Part shown: positions 12,454 through 25,500 of the stretch, one piece after another | How the letters are laid out: every line of letters starts with the position of its first letter | Position numbering within the stretch: the first letter of the stretch is position 1 | Assembly (NCBI RefSeq): GCF_016808095.1 | Contig: NC_068979.1 | Location: forward strand, 18,754,501 to 18,818,500 | DNA: 64,000 nucleotides | Direction of reading: 5' to 3' | Origin: Vigna angularis | Lineage: Eukaryota; Streptophyta; Magnoliopsida; Fabales; Fabaceae | The notes under the pieces: model-generated | The model's database searches: none | What the model saw: the letters and a program-made list of their open reading frames with translations, nothing else | Told to the model about the DNA's origin: nothing | Made by a program: the position numbers and the translations under genes

Positions 12454-12822
12454 AATTCACAAAACCACAAGAAACATCATTAAGCATTAGTAAACCATAA
12501 ACAACACCCTAAGATCATTCCTATCTCCGCTGAGGGTAAACAGAACCCCTCAGTGCAACCTGTGCATCAAACCAGCAACCCAACAAGCTTAAAAAATCAC
12601 TCTGCAGGAATCGCGCTCAGGGGAAATTTCCGCTGAGTGGCGATTCTGCAGATTTTTAAAAATGCCCAAAACATGTTCTAATCTCCACCCATATGCAATC
12701 TTCCTAGTTCCAGACCCAAATCAAGCATTTTAATCGGTTCAAACAACAATTAATTCATCTAATCATGCATAAAAATCAAAATCCCTAAAAAGTCATGCTT
12801 AGACAACCATGTTCATATCAAT

Positions 12823-13212
12823 CCATGCTAGGAATCGTATGAATTAACAATTAAGGATAGGCTTTCTTCGTCGAGGAATCGGGTTTTAAGTATTTTAGAT
12901 AGTGACATTGACATTCATGAAGAAGTAGAATTTGTATATACATGAGAGTAAACTAGGTAAAATCTAACCCTAACAACATATTCATCCCATAAAATCAAAT
13001 TCGTTCATCTTTGCACTTTTGTCCAATTGATCAAATTGCATGCATATTTACTTTTCAGTATTTTCATTCTAAACCAAAAGAGTTTGTTTTCAAGTGTTAT
13101 TTAATCAAGAAATCACATAATTGTTTAGGCCGTGAGTCTCTAGGGAAACGATACTTGGTCTTACCATGTTTATTACTTGATACGATTCAGTACACTTGCC
13201 AAAGTCTTAACA
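12823..13212 (+). mobile_element. Plus-strand LTR 3' end (U5 fragment)
   Basis: From 'TGCTAGGAATCGTATGAATT' to 'CACTTGCCAAAGTCTTAACA' this matches the U5 ends of the plus-strand LTRs at 32226-32628, 53075-53459, 58092-58482 and 60434-60829, including the 'CGTGAGTCTCTAGGGAAACGATACTTGG'-type block. It joins inverted to the minus-strand element at 12822 and to the CACTA end at 13213. Together with 8757-9102 it could represent the two ends of one insertion; no 5-bp duplication is visible (GTACT versus GGTTT). Confidence 0.65.
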
Positions 13213-13404
13213 GGTTTCGCAGACTTTATGGCCTCGGTTATAAGGGAAACTGATGCCATATACCCCCTATGGCTTCGGTTAAGATAAAACCGAGGCATAT
13301 ACATTAGCGAAAATTTCAAAAATGCCACCGCGCCAACTTATGCTGCGGTTTCTGATCAACCGAAGCATAATAGGCACATTAGAATCTTGTTTTTTTACTA
13401 GTAT
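13213..13404. mobile_element. 5' terminus of the large CACTA element
   Basis: There are inverted GGCTTCGGTT/AACCGAGGC motifs at 13228-13370 and a terminus TTTTTTACTAGTA. Its subterminal motifs are the same as those at 1680-2545. The end is similar to the well-preserved terminus TTTTACTAGTG at 22990. Confidence 0.65.
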
Positions 13405-13745
13405 TACATTTATACTTTTGATAATTTTCGTGTTTTTGTCATTCCTAAACCTGTAGTCATAGATGTCAGATCCATAACTAATGAAATAATATCACTTTTT
13501 CTTAGGATCTAGTTTAGCTCTAGTATTAGAGTCTAATAAAATATATGAAGCACAACCAAAACTTTAAGGTGTGAAAGATTTATCTCATTTCCATACCATA
13601 CTTATTTAGGTAAATTGAAAGGAACCCATGCTGTGTTTATTGCATAATATCTAGGATAGTCTTAACTGGATTCTCATGCATCTTGCAACAACAAGATTAC
13701 CTTTCATTACGCTTCAAATATTCATCTCAAAAAATGGTGTAAAAC
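13405..13745 (-). pseudogene. Ty1/Copia integrase C-terminal remnant
   Basis: Minus-strand translation shows the conserved tail of a Copia integrase: W-x-G-N-E-I-N-LSHLKVF-like, S-Y-I-L-L-D-S, K-L-D-P-K-S-K-K-C-like, then GYRF...N-x-K-I-I-K-S. It stops where the CACTA terminus begins. The reading direction and order fit the Copia linker and RT piece at 1625-1000, so one Copia element was split by the CACTA. Several frame changes are present. Confidence 0.65.
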
Positions 13746-14973
13746 TAATGCTTTTACCTCATTATAAAAAGTTATCTGCTGAATAACTGCATAATAATTG
13801 TATTAAATTCACTCCATCAGAGTTATCGTACACTTTATTAGATGACTTGTTCCAATGTCATTGCTCCCACATTATTTAAGAATTTAACATGGTTCAATAT
13901 ACAATATGTATGCGTTCGTGACTATATTATGAAGTATTTGTATTTTAATGTACTTTAAACTTTACATTATATTATAACGAGAAAAACAAAATATTTTGAA
14001 AATTGAAGTGAACTTTATACCTATCAAATAAGTAAAAAGAAGAAGTGTAACATAGGAATGCCTCTTGAAATAAAATGAATACATGACGTAATAAAACAAT
14101 GAAAATAAAATTTTTAGTTTATCTAATAAACTATAATAAAATAATTTTACTAATTTAAAACGAGTGAGAACAAAATAAAATTTACATACTCGTCATTGTT
14201 TACGTATCCAGTTTAAAATATGAAGTCTTATCTATAGTTTTATAAATCCATCTTCCTAATCGAGACTAATTAGATCCACAAAAACAAATTTATTATTATC
14301 TTTTAATAATGCTCAAAATTTATAGATTACAAAACCTGAGCTAATAGCACTATTGCTTGAATTTCCTATTGGTCATTATAATGTCAATGCTCTACACTCA
14401 AACTTGGTGACACCCGGTTGAGTGTGCGCATACGACAAATTAATAAATGTATAGAAACCACAAGAATAGCGGTAGAAATTTTCACATCTATTTCAAAATC
14501 TAGATATTTTCCTATTTTAACAACTCAAAAAAGTGTTCTTTTTAGGTTTTAATCTAAGAAATTTCTAAGAAAAGTGATTATTATAATTAATTTTGTTGAG
14601 TTTTCGATAAATTTTTGAATTACCTTTTCATTATTTATTAGAAAGTAAGAAATACTTTAAGAAAACGCTATCTCTTTCTAAATGTATCTCATTTTCTTTA
14701 GCGACAAAGAATTATATTATATACAGAATACTTCAACTCATACACATATAAAGGAAAAACCATATGTACTCCCTACTCTTAATCTTCCAAAATATCTCTT
14801 GCCGCTTTAATCACAATAAAACTTCACTTTACCTACCGCATTCAATTTGTTCTATTTCCAATACAATCATAGTATAGTAAACATTGACTAATTCTACAAG
14901 TGTTATAATAGTAGTTGGGGCATATACATATATATATATATATATAGATATATATATATAGATATATATATAT

Positions 14974-15005
<32 letters not shown>

Positions 15006-15006
15006 C

Positions 15007-15048
<42 letters not shown>

Positions 15049-15339
15049 CGACATAATTGTATATTACCTTTTTCGTCATCCCTCCCTCAGGTAGATACCG
15101 ATATGTTTTTATCTAAATATACTAATTATGTGAATGATATATAATGCACTCAATAGAATATGTTAAGAAATGAAAGGAATATTAAAGTTGTCAGGCACTT
15201 AAATGTACTCAATAAGCAGAACTTAAATGTGAACATACAAATTACGTGGAGTTTTTTTTTTTTTTTTTAAATTAACACGGTCACTTATATCACATAAATA
15301 TATAAGAATAAAGTAGAAATAAAGAATGTACTACGGCTT
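13746..15339. other. AT-rich intergenic region, no gene seen
   Basis: Very AT-rich sequence with no supported coding region. Its first ~150 bp may continue the Copia integrase remnant in decayed form. It contains the TA-rich microsatellite at 14921-15047 and a poly-T run near 15252-15269. The 3' end of the WAT1-related gene lies just beyond, with its 3' UTR probably at about 15340-15499. Confidence 0.5.
14921..15047. repeat. TA-rich microsatellite
   Basis: About 125 bp of nearly uninterrupted TA dinucleotides with occasional TG, GA and CA variants. The open frame across it is an artefact of the repeat. Shorter TA runs are at 16519-16537, 19555-19599, 29366-29398 and 56330-56354. Confidence 0.95.
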
Positions 15340-15499
15340 ATTTGCCATGAAAATTTTATTCAAGAATTGGCAGTTGCTATAGTTGTGACCGGTATCAAGC
15401 ACTCTTGAAATGGAAGGCAAAAACATTTAAGATATTGGACTTCACTTCAACTATCTAAGAATGCCTGTCTCCATCAAAGGATAAAAGTCCTCAAAGCTT

Positions 15500-18400
15500 T
15501 TATGTTATCATTGTGTCTTTGCTTGTATGCAGTAAGAGGGTGGTTTCAGATGAAGGGATAATGCCATAGGCTCCATCTTTTTGACTAGTCTTATTTTCCT
15601 CTTGAGCCTGACCCCATAATACAGCATAAAATCCGATAGCTATTACAGCACAACCTATCACACTGCACAATGAATCAAAATCCAACAACTTATTAATTAC
15701 GAAAAATCTAACGTTATTAATTTCTTGCTATGCATGCACATACCTTCCAAGATAAAGAGTGTCTCCCAGAAATATAATCCCCATAACAAGTGCAAACACA
15801 ATTCCTAAAGGACTGAACATAGCAACATATACAGCTCCCATCTTTCTACATGCCCATGCATCAACCACACCTCGTGTACATACTGTTATAATGGCCTGCA
15901 TACAAGAATCACAAAAATAACTACAGCAGTAAAATAAGGTCCGAATTGTGCAAAGTTATTGGTCTGCTGCATCAAATAGTTTGTTCTGCAATAAATCCAA
16001 ACTTACTGTACACAATATGCACACCAGTTCCATATCAGGCTTAAGTATCCATGCCTTGGGATTTTTCTCTGCAATGAAAGCAACTACGAAAGATAGGAAT
16101 AAAGAGAAACTGGTAGCAATGCTAATTAGAATTAGCTCCTCTGGGTAGTCCTTAATTGTCCATGTCTGCATCAAAAGACTCATTTTTGTTATGTGTGAGG
16201 ACAAAATGACATTGCAGAAAAAAAGTACATAAGAGAATTAGAAGAATGGAAAATGAATAAAAAGATTTAGAGGGACTAAATTTGACCTTAAACTCTTTCA
16301 GAAGAACTAAAAACATGTTTGTTCATAGGAAAACTTACCCAGCACAACAAGTATCCTAATCCTAAGTAGTATGATCTGACAAGGTTTATTGAACGATATT
16401 AACCTAAAATGATTAAATAATATTGTATGAAGTATTTATTATATAACTATCATATATTAACCTAATATATCACTAAATTCTCAATAGTTTAATTATGTTG
16501 TAATATTTTTTAATATTATATATATATATATATATAAAGACATTATTATTATTATTCTTTTAATTTAACATACTATCCTTCCGGAGTTTTTGGTGAGAGT
16601 TTCCAAGTTGTTTTCCTTGCCTAGTGTGTATAGAGCTAATATGAAGAAAATTGTGTGCTTGTTGTTTCAAGAATATTATAAATGATTTTATACTTAAAGT
16701 AATTTGAGTATGTGATAATAACGATGATTGTTATGAGGTGATTATGTGTATATGTATATTTATGGTTTGTAAACATGTTTATGTGTATGTTTATGGTTGA
16801 TGAATATGATGATGATGAGTATGTCTTGATCATGTGCATGATAGATATACGTAATTCCATGATTCTTGTGAAGATATCCCATGGTAGTGCCCTGTAGTAT
16901 TTGTATTATTGTAGGAGCTCAGTTTTCGGGATTTTCCTGACACTCTAATGGTCATTCATTCTCAAGTAGAGAGGGGATCATGTGGTGAGAGTAGCAGGTT
17001 CAAGTATGAAGGCCTTTACCTTAGACAAAGAGTGTTTTAATGGTCTAATCTTGTGTGGTAGGTTGGGGTGGGCCAATTGTTCCACCATTACAAGTGTACA
17101 ACCCGTCATAGCTCGACAGTAATGCATGTATTCAGATTTTGAGTCTAAATGTCTTAGCTATTTAGGTGTTGTGTTTGGTTGAAATGAAAATGTTATATGC
17201 TGCTTTTAGAATTCCATGTTTTATCCTTTTGGATATTAGTTTACCCTTGTTGTATTGTTTGTTTGTTTGTGTTTGTTGTATGTGTGGATTATCACCATAT
17301 TGGTGTCAAACAAAGGTAAATGATGTTTCTATGGAGGAGGTACTATGGACAGATGACACGAATGTATATTAATAACACTCTATTTTTGTATATTTTTCAT
17401 TGTTAAAAATAATTTCTTAGGGTTCTTTAGCTTTTATTTTTTTAGAAATAGAATAGTTTAGTGTAAAATGGTAAAAACAGTTTTTTAATAAAAATTTGGT
17501 TAATTTTCTCTTTTTAAGTAAATAAAATTAGTTTTTCAAATAAATAGATTTTTTTTACAAAAAATTTAGAAAACAAAATAAAAATATATTTTAGAATTGG
17601 TTATATTTTTTTACTCTTCTTTAATACATATTTTTTCTTTTTGCAGACTTCTTTTTGGGCTGGAATTAAGTAGCTGCATTGAAATTGGGTCGTTGTTAGG
17701 TTTGACTGATGTGCACCAGCTGCGTTCTGGTTTCTTATTGGACTGTTGTTGGGCTGCTAAAGCTGCTTTGAAGCAGTTGGGCACTACTTTGAAGCAGTTG
17801 GGCAAAAGTTTGTTAAGAAAATATGGATTGGGCTGGCTAGACCATGGGCTCCAATTAGTAGGACGACGCCGGTTTGGCATTGTTGCTGCATAGGAGTCTC
17901 TTCCCCTCATTTTCATTTTCTAAGGGGCTTGAGAAATTCACTTTAGAGAGGAGGGAACCCATAGTTAGGGCTTCGAGTAAGAGAGCTGGAGGAGCACATC
18001 CTGACTTGAGAAGATGACGCCAAGCTCGCGATGCTACCCGGAGAAGAAGACCTGACTGGAGCTGCCACGTGGAAAGAATCAAACGGCCAAAGGAAATCAA
18101 GGATGCAAAGTGAAGGTTGGTCGTCCGATAATGAAGTGTAGTGAGCAAGGTTTTCCCTTTTCCTTCTTTCATTTTTTTTCAACCCTATATAAAGGGGTTT
18201 TTCCACCAAGTAAATAGGCTGGGATACTTTTTTTTTCGCTACAAGTTTTACATTCTTTATATTAGGGTTTTTAGTCTTAGTTGCTACTGGATTTCGCAGA
18301 GGATTTCATGAGAGTGACATATCGTGTGCTTCCTCTGTGGTTTATGGTATGTTTGTAATGTAGATTTTGATTCTAATAAATTGTTGATTCTGTTTTCGAT

Positions 18401-19554
18401 TCCTTATTTCAATTTCTATTTTCTTTTTCACTTTTCAATTTTGTTCCTATTCAGTTTATGATTTCTGCAAGTGTTTTGTTTTGAAAATGAGTTGAACTCG
18501 TACATCTGCACATCTGTGATTCCTTTTTGGAATTAAATGACTCCATAGTGAGCATGAATTATCGAGATGTCTTCTCGAGTGGGATACGAGTTCAATGCAT
18601 AAAGATTCTACATCAAATTTATTTTCTATTCTTTTCTTTTTTATTATTTGTACTATGTGTGATTTCAATTTTTTAATTGGACTTTGGTTGTGAAATGTTA
18701 AGGAAAACATACAAATTTCTACATCTGTTTTGGATGTAATAGGACCCCGAAGTGGGCTTAGATTTTCAAAAGGTCTTCTTGAAATATGTTAAACTTCATA
18801 ATTGTTAGACTAAGTCCAATTTTAGTCTTGTATTTTCTTTCTTGTGAAATTGTGCATTTACCTATGAATTCGACTATTCTTTGAGATTGTTCTTTGCTTT
18901 TGATAGTGATAGTTGAAGTGTAGTTTGAGTTTTGATGTTCTGGTTGTTTACTTTAAGTATTTTAGAGTTCATGATGGTTTACTTTTGTTTCAACTTTTAT
19001 ATTTTTGATGTTTTCATTTTTGTCCAGTTATAATTGATTCCTACCATTGCATTTTATTTGTTGCATGTGTCCTTAAGTTCTTTTAAGTAGATTGATTCAA
19101 ACTTTTAGTGTAACATATACATACTATTCATTTGTAGGTTTAGTTGCATCATTTAGATATTGCATTTATAGTTTTTAGGTTCTGTTATTAGGCAGTAACA
19201 ATGTTCATTAGTTTAGGATAATTTTAGTTGCACTTAAATGTTCATATTAGCTTAGGTCATGTTATTGTTTCTATCTTAGGGAGCTTAGATTTCTATTTTT
19301 TTTATTTCCCTTTTATTTCATATTCTTTCTTCTTCTAAAATGATTTTAGTTTTAATTCTTTTCTTTTTAGTTTCATTCATTTTAATTTTTCCCACCTGTT
19401 TAATAGTTAGTAAATAGAATAAAAGCAAGAATTAACTAAACACTTAAAACTTAATTGTACCGAGTCAAAGGATTGATACCTAAGTTATCCCTATACTTCA
19501 TTAGTGGGGAAATCTAGCTTTGTTCTGATTTTGTGCGACCAAAACCAGTTTAAC

Positions 19555-19592
<38 letters not shown>

Positions 19593-22500
19593 ATATATTA
19601 GTTTGTATGTTTTCTTTTGGTAGCTTTAAAGACCAAAATTTGCAATTAGTTTTGGATTGAAAATTTGTATATAAAGCTTGAGTTATAATTATATTTGGAT
19701 AACTATAATGATACTTATGTTTCTTATATGTTAACTATTCTAGTGTATTGGATTGTGATGTTTCCTTAATAGTATATTATACTATTTAAATGGGATGTTA
19801 CATTTTCTGTATCAGAGCAACTCATCCTTTGTATAACCCGAGGGTTATGGGTTGTGCCTTTTCAGTGTAGAGTTTAGTATAAATAGTGTGGTTTCTCATG
19901 TTTTTTGAGTATACATTGTAGAGTTTATGTATCTCACTGGAAGTATTGAGGACAGAAAATGTCTCGATAAGAGTAATAAGGGTGCACACTGATGACTATA
20001 TCAGAGTTGTCTGCTAAGGATTCGTCTGGTAAGGAATCGTTTAGTATGGAGTTGTATGGTAAGGAGTCATTTGGTAAGGAGTCGTCTGGTAAGGAACCGT
20101 CTACTAAGGAGTTGCCTAGTACATTGCCTGGTAGGGAGTCGTCTGACAGATCGTCTGGTAAGGAGTTGTCTGGTGGTAAGCGTCTAGTGGTAGGAATTAT
20201 TTGATAGGTTTCGAATTTGGGGTTTCGATCATCAATTTTGGATGTTCTTTAGGTCATTTTGGGGATTTTAGACCCTTTCGAAGCTGTTGATGAGGTTTCT
20301 AACCTGTTTTTCTTTTCTAGTGTTTGGATCGAGCTACTATGAAGAAATTTGTGTTATTGTGTGGTTGTTGTTTCCAAAATATTAGAAATGATTTTATACT
20401 TGAAATACTTTGAGTATGTGATGATAATGATGATTGTTATGAGGTGATTAATTGAGATGTGTATATGTATATTTATGGTTTGTGAATTTGTTTATGTGTA
20501 TGTTTATGGTTGATGAATATGATGATGATGAGTATGCCTTGATCATGTGCATGGTAGATGGAAATAATTCCATGATTCTTGTGGAGAGATCCCATGGTGA
20601 TGCCTTGTACGTAGTGTTTATATTTGTTGTAGGACTTCATTTTTTGGGGTTATCATGACACTCTAATAGTCATTCATTCTCAAGACGAGAGGGGGATCAT
20701 GTGGTTAGAGTAACAGGGGGATCATGTGGTTAGACAAATCTTGTGTGGTAGCTTGGGGTGGGCCCGTTCTTCCACCATAGTTCGACAATAACACATGTTA
20801 AATTTATAACTATTGATGGGTTACTTTGAAAATATTTATTTCAATTCATACGTCTTGAGAAATAACCCATGTAGCAGCCTGTGATACATGAAAATGATGA
20901 CATGGTAGAAGTAGATGATGATCATCTAACAAAGCTCATGGCAAAATTACCTAGATTGTCTAAAGGACCAGTAGAATTGTACTAGGGTTTAAGAGTATTT
21001 AGCCTCTAGTGTCATGTGCTAGTATATATATCAATTTAAATGATGCACTAGAGATCATTAGGGGTGACAAGATGTTGAATATTTCAATTCTTCAACTATG
21101 GTGCATGTAAGATATCTCATTGTCTTCCATACTAATTATATTTAGATTATTAGGTTTTAACAACTTAACTTTCTTATTATAGGTACATGGACACAGTCAT
21201 TGTGGACCAAGGTTGGTCTTCGATGTACGACTTTGTTGAACCTCATATGATTCAACCTTCTGGTAACATACTTGACAGCAAACAAAATTATTTGCAAACA
21301 TGGATGACTGAATTAAATAGAGATATATACCTTGCGACATACATTGATGTGTCACTAGTGTAGTCAGGGGAAACGACAGCGGTTATTTTCGCTGGTAGGC
21401 ACCGGTTTCTGAACCGAGGCATATTCAGGCGAGGTAAAAAGTGATAGACTTTATGCCTTGGTTTAGAACAGAGGCATAAAATGGTAGGATTATTCCTCGG
21501 TTCGAAATTAACCGAAGCAGTAATATGTTTTTTTTTAAATATTTTTTTTCGCGCCTGCCTCGGTTCCTGATGAACCGAGGTCGTTTCTCCCCCTCTCCTG
21601 AACCTCCATTTCCTCTCCTACCTGTCCCTCGCCGACAACCAGTTCTTCGGCCCAATCCCCGCCTCCTTCTCCGCACTCTCCGCCCTCCGCCATCTCAACC
21701 TCTCCAACAACAACTTCAACGCCACATTCCCCTTGAACCTCGCCCTCCTCGCCAATCTTCAAGTCCTTGACCTCTACAACAACAACATGACCGGTCCCTT
21801 CCCCCTCGCCATCGGCGCCATGTCCCTCCTCCGTCATCTCCACCTCGGCGGCAACTTTTTCTCCGGCCAGATCCCTCCCGAGTATGGCTTCTTGCAGCAC
21901 CTAACAAGCTCATGGGAAACATCCCCTGGAGCTTGGAAACCTCACCGCGCTTCGCGAGCTCTACATTGGCTACTACAACGCTTACTCCGGCGGCATCCTG
22001 CCGGAGATTGGAAACCTGTCCCAGCTTGTCCGTTTCGACGCCGCGTATTGCGGACTCTCTGGCGATATTTCGGCTGACCTCGGAAGGCTTCAGAATATGG
22101 ACACGCTCTTTCTTCAGGTGAATGCACTCTCCAGCTCGCTCACTCTTGAGCTAGGGAACCTGAAGAGTCTAAAGTCGATGGATTTGTCGAACAACGTTCT
22201 CTCCGGCGAGGTTCCGACGAGCTTTACGGAGCTCAAGAATCTAACTCTGTTGAACCTTAACCGTGTAGGAGTTAGCCGTCAGCTCCAGCTCCTCCTTCTT
22301 CGTTTGTGAAGTGTGTAGTCACTTTCAGGGTCAACCATTATGCAACATATCCACCATTGATGAAACTGAAGTATATTTGTAAGATTATTATCAATGAGTG
22401 AAGGACATGCTTGGTTGAGGTGCAATTAATAAAAGAGGAAGTAACCTTGTTGTTTTTTAGGGTTAGGAGTGGACGAAGGAAAAGTTGGAGGTGGTGGACC

Positions 22501-25500
22501 ATGGGATGGGATGGGATGAGACAATGTCAGGGATTCAGTATGTTGGTGAGCAATTGCGTGCACACAGATTCATGCCATTAATGTATTCCCATCTTTCGTA
22601 CTCCTCTCATCTTCTTTCATCCATTCTTTTTGTCTTCTTCTCTCTTCTCTCTCTCTCCTTTCCTACCTAACTTCTCCGTCTTAGGCCTAGGTTCTGTACT
22701 GACCGAGGCATAAACCTCTTTCGACATCGGTTATGTATAGAACCGAAGCACAAGATCATGTGTTAGGCCAAAACTCAGTTTTGCAGAGGCGCAAGTGACT
22801 TTTTCAAAGAGTATTAGGCACCGGTTATGATTTGAACCGAGGTAAGATGCTCTATATGCTTTGGATATTCTTAAACCGGTGCATATAAGTTTGTGAAAAC
22901 TACAAGATTTCCACTGCTTTCGGATAGGCTTCGGTTTTTCTTTGACCGAAGCCTATTAGGCGAGTTTAAAAGCATATTCTTTTACTAGTGTGTATGTGTT
23001 ACAAAATGTAAATAGGTCTCATTGGCAATTGATGGTTATCATTCCAAGACAATGTAAAATTTTATAGTTTTGTTCCTTACACAGGAGGATGAAAAATGAC
23101 TTGAAATTCATGCTACAAGCGTAAGTGTTTCTCTTTTTATGTTTCAAATGTTACAAATCTATGTTGAAATGGTCTTTTTTATGATGAATATAGTTATATT
23201 AATATTATCCTATGTTTTCAATGTAAATAGAGTTATGGGTAAACTTAGAGGTTAGCTAGTTCAAATCCCATGTCCAAAAGTTATAACTCATTTATAGTTC
23301 TTATTCATTTTCTATGTTATTGTATGATTTACATGTGTGACTATTTAGTTTGTCATTTTAGTGTAACAAGCAGCTACATTTATGGGAACGTGACTACTAA
23401 GTTATGTCTTGGATTAAAACCATTATTCGAACAAAAATTACAGATGACTGGATTGAGGTAATGATACTTACCTTCCATACATTACAAATCAAATTAACCT
23501 TTGAACATTTGTATGAAAATATAATGAATTTGACTTAACTTTGCAATGCTTCAAAAATACATAACCTATATCAGAGGACACAATTAAGAAGATATGACAA
23601 GAGTGAGCAGCTTATCTTCTGCAGAGATAGACTTAGGACCCATCGTCATCCCTTTAGGAACAAATTTATTGTTGCTGAATATAAAAACTAACTTACTTTT
23701 GATAATTTAAGTTTTGGATTGCTTTTTAGATTGTTTAGTATTATAATGACTTGAAACACATAATATATATAATTTTGTGATGTTTTTGGAAACTTTTTCT
23801 GTATTTCAGGTGTGGTTTTATTGTAAAAACAAATTTATTTAAGAAAAAAAACCAAGTGAGACGTCGATTAGTGTCAAAACCGACGTCTAAATGCTTCCAG
23901 TGGCTCACCCTAGACTTTTCTTGCTCAGTGGGGCAGAGGCGCGCTTAGCACAACTCAACCTCCGTTTATAGGGGGCTCTGACGTCAATTGATGTTCAATG
24001 AGAAATTTGACGTCAAATTAACGTCTCCCAATATGACGTTAGAACTAGGTTGGACATTGAATGTCTAAAATAACAAACGTTAAAATTCTTTTTTGCAGTA
24101 GTGGATGATTATGAAGTAGACGAGAGAAAAAAAGAAAGAAAAAAAGATGAGGTGGAAGCTTTACTATAAGTTACACACATCTTAACAAGTGACAACAAAT
24201 CTGAAAAATTTATCAGTAACCAATTTTCTGATTAATTTTTGACTGTAAGTAATATGTCAATAAATTCAAATTAGTAACGAATTTTTATTATTAACAATAA
24301 ATTAAACTCATAATTAATATGTAATTTTTATATAGTGTGAATATCTTTGAAAATCTCTTAATCATCTATAAACATAAATATCCATTTTATTATCGCCTAG
24401 TGTATGTATGTATAGGGTTTAGTTAGAAATAAATTCTTAATGTAGATTATAGTTTGAATGGGTGGTTAAAGCTATTTACCTGAATAACAATTAAGACTGA
24501 AGCAGTAAAGGTAGCAGTTGATAGGATACATCCTCCTAGTAGCCATTGTGATTGTTGAGATGAGAGAAATAAGTTGTGTCGCATCACATGAGTTGTTATA
24601 GGCAAACCTTTGTATAAAGTCACCGTTAATGCCCCTGCAATTGAGACCACAGTCCCAATGGTTTTTGCTTGACTGCTTCTTAGTTTTAGGTCCAGCTTTT
24701 CCATCCTAAATCCATCAATAGGTTCAACCTCTAATTACTTCATATAAATATCCAAACATCTGATTGACCTAGCATTTTCAGGAAGTAAATTCTTCTTCTA
24801 ACAACTTTAATGGTTTTCCTCTTGTTTCGAACTTTCCTTCAGATTTTTTCATCCTTTTCTATTTCGTGGAAAAAGATAAATTAATCACATAGGTTGCCTC
24901 ATTCTAAGTTTGAAGGTCCCTCAAATATATACACTTTATTATTTCGTAAAAGAATTATTAATTACAGTTTATCTTTATTAATTTCGTATTATAGTTTAAA
25001 ATTTATATAATTATATAATTTCTTTATTATTATTTAATGTTAAAGAAAAAATATATATTTTTTATATTAAATTATTAATAATATTTTATTTTTGTTTTAT
25101 TAATTAATTTTTGTAAAACATATTATGGCGTGGTTGAGATAAGAATGAAATATAAATTTTACATCTATTAAACAAAAAAAGACAAAAAAGCATGTAAAAT
25201 TATGAGTTTTACTGAATTTAAAACGACCAACTCGTCCAACTTATATGAAATTTAAACTTTAAAAGAATAAATGTTTTTATGTCTCTCAATATTTTTTTAA
25301 ATATTTTTTAGATATTTGATTTTGAATTTTTATTTTTAAATAAGGTTTCTACTTTGGATTGACCCTAGTTTATGTGCTTTGATTTACCTTTATAGCCATA
25401 TGAATTTATTTTTATGTGGATTATTTTTATCCTGTGATTTTTTTAGCCTTGATTGATGTAGGTCAGGGCAACCCATATGAGCTGCATGAAATTGACTCAA

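Larger units (their letters stand above)
9103..12822 (-). mobile_element. Athila-like Gypsy element, 3' half only (second ORF, 3' UTR, LTR)
   Basis: In minus-strand order it has leader sequence (12822-12454), a second ORF (12453-11200, broken), a 3' untranslated region (11199-10157), a polypurine tract (AAGTTTGGGGTTG, reverse of 10142-10154) and an LTR (10141-9103). The leader carries 'CCGCTGAG/CTCAGCGG' style motifs also seen at 37310-37440. No gag, protease or primer site is present, because the high-coordinate side is cut at 12822 and joined to a plus-strand LTR end. It closely matches the element at 33393-41561 in layout. Confidence 0.75.
1629..13404 (-). mobile_element. Large CACTA (En/Spm-like) transposon, decayed and itself invaded
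   Basis: Both ends carry the same kind of subterminal repeats: inverted 'CCTCGGTT...AACCGAGG' motifs at 1680-2545 and 13228-13370. The low end begins CATGGTGCAACAAAGGG (a degenerate CACTNGTGC terminus) and the high end stops at TTTTTTACTAGTA. Between them, on the minus strand, are a TNP2-type transposase (8756-6640) and a second gene with a Ulp1-like protease (6453-2840), the usual order in plant CACTA elements. A small CACTA (5094-5948) and an LTR-element mosaic (8757-13212) are nested inside. The LTR mosaic replaced the transposase N-terminal region. The element sits inside a Copia pol gene. Target duplication could not be recognised. Confidence 0.75.
16560..20830 (+). mobile_element. LTR retrotransposon remnant with initiator-Met primer site
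   Basis: 16590-17100 and 20300-20790 are direct repeats (shared blocks such as GATGATTGTTATGAGGTGATT and GATCATGTGCATG), consistent with 5' and 3' LTR copies. The upstream copy ends GGGATGTTACA at 19802 and is followed by CTGTATCAGAGC, close to the TGGTATCAGAGC complement of initiator tRNA-Met used by many Gypsy (Tekay/Del) and Copia elements. Only ~400 bp lie between primer site and second LTR, so no gag or pol survives. The 5' LTR looks interrupted by another repeat (about 17642-19555). Start and end are approximate. It lies inside intron 3 of the WAT1-related gene, in the opposite orientation. Confidence 0.5.
20880..24103 (+). mobile_element. CACTA remnant: 3' part with Ulp1-like gene and right terminus, split by another CACTA
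   Basis: The right end is TTTTGCAGTAGTG at 24103, preceded by GACGTC subterminal motifs from 23860. Plus-strand exons at 21183-21352 and 22991-23110 read as a Ulp1-like protease (MDTVIVDQGWSSMYDFV, LQTWMTELNRDIYLATYID, then SHWQLMV with the expected catalytic His and F-x-S-L-H-R). The exon is interrupted exactly by the element 21353-22990; without it and one TGT copy the frame continues. More decayed exons follow to about 23690. No left end or transposase is seen, so the 5' part was lost. Confidence 0.7.

Noticed and set aside
13746..15339. Further Copia coding remnants above the integrase tail
   Set aside because: Faint similarity to about 13900 only; too many stops to support.
17597..18209. 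Overlapping frames of about 100 codons on both strands
   Set aside because: No recognisable domain; they lie in an LTR-like segment with a TATA box.
21535..21922. Minus-strand open frames opposite the LRR segment
   Set aside because: Glycine/glutamate-rich shadows of the GC-rich LRR coding strand.
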